DNA of 64,000 bases from Streptomyces sp. Ag109_O5-1 (GTDB lineage Bacteria > Actinomycetota > Actinomycetes > Streptomycetales > Streptomycetaceae): the NCBI RefSeq assembly GCF_003814875.1, contig NZ_RKQF01000002.1, positions 173,860 through 237,859 of the forward strand. The letters run 5' to 3'. The notes beneath the pieces are model-generated. The model was not told the origin of the DNA, made no database searches, and saw only the letters and a program-made list of their open reading frames with translations. Below are positions 61,480-64,000 of the stretch, piece after piece. Numbering within the stretch: position 1 is the stretch's first letter; every line of letters begins with the position of its first letter. The translations under genes were made by a program, and so were the position numbers.

Positions 61480-62755
61480 CAAGGAGATTCCCAATGGTGC
61501 TGTCAAGCCGTCGTGGGAGGCTCGCGGGAGCTTCCTCACGCTGCGGCGGCAGCTGGTCCAGGCAGACAGACGTCGAAGGTGCGGCCGTCTCGTATGAGGG
61601 CCCAGAGCACGTTCAGCCGACGCCTGGCGAGGGCCAGGATCGCCTGCTTGTGGGACTTCCCCTCGTCGCGTTTGCGCCGGTAGAACGCTTTGGAGACGGG
61701 GCAGTGCATGGCGGCGAACCTGGGCGGAGAGGTAGAACATCCGCAGGAGCCTTCGGCTGTAGCGGCGAGGCCGACGGAGGTTGCCGCTGATCTTGCCCGA
61801 GTCCCGGGGACGGGTGCGAGGCCGGCGACAACCGGCGAGACGGTCGGGGGCTGCCGAAGGCGGCTATGTCACCGCCGGTGGGCGGCGATGAACTCGGCGC
61901 CGAGCATGTCGCCGATGCCCGGGCATGCTGGTGATCACTCCGGCGTCGGGATGCTCGCGAAACCGGCCCTCGATCAGGGCTTCGAGCTCGGCGATCTCCT
62001 GGTCGAGGGACATCACCTCCCTGGCCAGGGTGTGGACCATCTTCGCGGCGGTCTTCTCCCCGGGGACGGCGGTGAACTGGGCCTCGGCCCGGTGACCGCC
62101 GCGTCCGCCGTGCTCTTCGCCGCGTTGGCGGTGCGGGACACCGTGGTTCTTGAGCCAGGTCGCCAGCCGGGGCCCGGCCGATGCGCCGCAAGCGCGGCCC
62201 GGCGTCTGGTAGCCGGGTCAGCAGGACCAGCGCGCTCTTGGAGACGCTGTAGTCGAAGGCCCTCTCCAGTGCGGGGGAAGTACTCCAGCATCTGAGCTCG
62301 CAGCCGGTTATCGCGCGGGTGCGGTCGGCCGACAGGTCGATGCGGCGTGCGGTCAGAATCCGCAGGTCCACCGCGATCTCGCCGGTCTCGCAGAGGTTGC
62401 AGGTCACGGCCATGCGGCGGTGGTCGGCGATGGACGAAGGCGTCTTCGCGTCCGTCTTCCCGCTGCCCCGGTAGGCGGCCGAGGCGTGGTGCACGGTCCG
62501 GCCGGGGATGTAGATCAGCTTCTGCCCGTGGCTGACCAGGAGCGCGATCCACAGGGCGGCCCCGCCCGCGTTCAGGTCCACCGCCCAGGTGACCGGATCG
62601 CCGTCGGCCAGGTCCAGGACATCGCCGAGCAGTTCCAGCAGCTCGGTCTCATCGTTCGGGACACGGCGGGAGAACACAGTCCTGCCGTCCGTGTCGATCG
62701 CCGTGCAATGGTGCTCGGCCTTGCCCGCATCCGTCCCGGCCCACAGTTCGGGCAC
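61480..62755 (-). pseudogene. IS110-family transposase, multiply frameshifted
   Basis: The minus strand begins VPELWAGTDAGKAEHHCTAI, LADGDPVTWAVDLNAGGAAL, KLIYIPGRTVHHASAAYRGS and GKTDAKTPSSIADHRRM. Near 62200 the frame is lost. C-terminal pieces appear in other frames (VFYLSAQV, then RDGRTFDVCLP near 61560-61590). An end-like sequence (CTTGACAGCACCATTGGGAA on the minus strand) lies at about 61490. Several indels make it inactive. It separates the VOC gene from the SRPBCC gene. Confidence 0.78.
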
Positions 62756-62993
62756 CAGGTCCTCCTCCGTCGCCGCGCCTGTCCTCGATTCCAGCAGACG
62801 ACCTCGCCGACGTGTCCATACGAGCGATCGGTTCGCGTATCCCAATCAGCGGTCGAGTCGTCGCGGGCGCTGGGCGGTCAATCTCCTTGAGCCACGACAG
62901 CGGCTGCACCATGCCAGCCACACCCAGCACCCCTGGGTGCTCCGATCCTACGAATGACCCGAACATCCCTACGAAGAAAGGTATGGAAACACC

Positions 62994-63440
62994 ATGACCT
63001 TGCTCATGGAAGTTCGCTACGAAGAAGCCGGCGTGAGCTCGGTGACGGTCGATGTCGTCGTCGATGCCAGCGCGGAGTTCGCGTGGGATGCCGTGCGCGA
63101 TGTCTATGCGGTGGACACCCGGCTCATCCCGGGATTCGCGCTCCACGTGGAAAAGGGACCGGACAGCAGGACGGTGACGTTCGCCGATGACATGAAGATC
63201 ACCGAGCGCATCGTCGGAGTCGACGATGGCGCCCGAAAGCTCACCTACCAAGCGACCGAGGGCGGTCCGCTGACACACCACCTGGGGTCACAGACCGTGC
63301 GGGAGGACGAGGAGGGAGTCCATCTCGTCTGGACGACCGAGTTCGCGCCCGCGTCGGTCGTCGACTACGCCACCAGCACCATGCGGACCACCGTGGCACT
63401 CATGAAAAAGACGATCGAAACGGCGTTCGCCGATCGGTGA
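62994..63440 (+). CDS. SRPBCC (START/Bet v1-like) family protein
   Basis: Predicted 148 residues. The fold is suggested by SVTVDVVVDASAEFAWDAVR, DTRLIPGFALHVEKGPDSRT, ITERIVGVDDGARKLTYQAT and HLVWTTEFAPASVVDYATST followed by a long C-terminal helix. Members bind hydrophobic ligands; some act as polyketide cyclases. Its stop overlaps a GTG of the following oxidoreductase gene, so the two are likely co-translated. Confidence 0.85.
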   Translation: MTLLMEVRYEEAGVSSVTVDVVVDASAEFAWDAVRDVYAVDTRLIPGFALHVEKGPDSRTVTFADDMKITERIVGVDDGARKLTYQATEGGPLTHHLGSQTVREDEEGVHLVWTTEFAPASVVDYATSTMRTTVALMKKTIETAFADR

Positions 63441-64000
63441 GACCCCTCCTGACCACCTCCGGGCAGGCCGCCCGGCCGATGATGCGCGCCGTGGAGTACG
63501 GCGGGTACGGCGGTCCCCAGGGGCTGGAGATTCGCGTAGTCGCGCGGCCGCAGCCGGGCGCCGGCGAGTTGCTCGTCCGCGTCCACGGCACGAGCGTCAA
63601 CCCGGTCGATGTGTCGATCCGGTCCGGTGGCATGAGGATCATGTAGGGCCGCAGCTTCCCCAAACGGACCTGCCGGGATCTTCACCGGGGAGGTGGTCGC
63701 CCTCGGCGGCGGCGTGACCGACCTGACGCACGGACAACGGGTGTGGAGGTTCTTCCTCACCGACGTGCCTAGCCGTGTCGGGGCCGCCGCCGAGTTCATC
63801 ACCGTGAAGGCATCGACCGTCAGCCTGGCCCCGGGCAAAGCGGACCTGGCCGAGGCGGCGGCGCTGACGAGTGTCGGTGTCGCCGCGCTGCACGCCTTGC
63901 GTGACGTGTTGCGGCTCGCCCCGGGCGACAATCTGCTGATTGCCGGGCGCGTGGTGGTGCGGGCGGCCCCGCCATTCAGTTGGGTGTCGCCATGGGTGCC
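63437..64000 (+). pseudogene. MDR-family quinone oxidoreductase/alcohol dehydrogenase, disrupted (partial)
   Basis: The start reads MMRAVEYGGYGGPQGLEIRV, VARPQPGAGELLVRVHGTSV and NPVDVSIRSGGMRIM, the GroES-like fold of zinc-independent MDR enzymes. A TAG follows (63644-63646). Near 63660-63685 the frame shifts, and the rest continues IFTGEVVALGGGVTDLTHGQ, RVWRFFLTDVPSRVGAAAEF, KADLAEAAALTSVGVAALHA and LRDVLRLAPGDNLLIAG to the window end. The nucleotide-binding GGVG motif should follow but reads RVVVRAAPPF, suggesting another indel. GTG at 63437 or ATG at 63479/63482 could start it. A stop plus frameshifts make it a pseudogene unless the sequence is wrong. Confidence 0.78.

Noticed and set aside
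62926..62941. AGCACCC/GGGTGCT inverted repeat before the SRPBCC gene
   Set aside because: Seven-bp arms with a 2-base centre are common by chance at this GC content and no regulator is linked to it.
1..64000. CRISPR arrays, rRNA genes or a replication origin
   Set aside because: No regularly spaced repeat array, rRNA-like block or DnaA-box cluster was seen anywhere in the window.

Overview
The window looks like a Streptomyces chromosome, probably an accessory or chromosome-arm region. Base composition is very GC-rich with strong G/C at third codon positions. There are many GTG starts, secreted polysaccharide-degrading enzymes, a DasR-type chitinase operator, MmyB-type regulators and a lactococcin-972-like bacteriocin. 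I count remnants or copies of at least six insertion-sequence families (IS5-like, IS21, IS110, IS200/IS605, IS256, ISL3) and an integrase scar, so the region is a mosaic of working loci between decayed mobile DNA. These assignments come from motifs read by eye; no database search was possible.

Layout. 1-5.2 kb: IS21 and IS5 scars, a DUF6215-like membrane protein, a frameshifted hypothetical gene, an SMI1/KNR4 protein and the His-rich tail of a Ni/Co exporter. 5.2-9.7 kb: a GH19 chitinase behind a dre-like operator, two Atu4866-domain genes, an amidohydrolase and a 71-residue protein containing 15 Gly-Phe dipeptides. 9.9-15.4 kb: divergent secreted glycosidases, GH76 (alpha-mannanase type) and a GH78-type rhamnosidase with a TTA codon. 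15.6-18.8 kb: two broken short-chain dehydrogenases and two divergent MmyB-type regulators. 19-27 kb: a sugar island with mutarotase, ATPase, permease, binding protein, LacI regulator, PfkB kinase and a truncated GH32 levanase; the family mix suggests fructose/fructan use. 27-31 kb: integrase scar, CDF-type cation transporter, a cobalamin riboswitch ahead of a dead metE, a GNAT acetyltransferase and a broken secreted propeller protein.

31-39 kb: a PucR-like regulator with a TTA codon facing a secreted ricin-type lectin, a secreted protein of unknown family, a membrane-anchored methyltransferase with a membrane protein, and a two-component pair. 39-46.6 kb: two small coupled genes facing a HEAT-repeat protein, a NUDIX hydrolase, a truncated IS200/IS605 element that removed the end of a lipoprotein gene, and a membrane-anchored alpha/beta hydrolase. 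47.6-52.6 kb: a GT39-like glycosyltransferase and a three-gene lactococcin-972-like bacteriocin operon (precursor, 700-residue permease, ATPase). 52.7-57.3 kb: an NPP1 gene cut by an IS21 element into which an ISL3 element later jumped, the latter with perfect 64-bp ends and an 8-bp target duplication. 57.4-64 kb: a TetR regulator with a tandem operator array, then ABM, VOC, SRPBCC and MDR-oxidoreductase genes separated by one intact and one decayed IS110 element.

The most self-contained functional systems are the bacteriocin operon, the sugar-uptake island, the amidohydrolase/Atu4866/Gly-Phe cluster and the TetR-controlled oxidoreductase cluster. The least explained is the Gly-Phe repeat protein with its amidohydrolase and Atu4866 neighbours. 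Several frameshifts lie in short G/C runs and could be sequencing errors.
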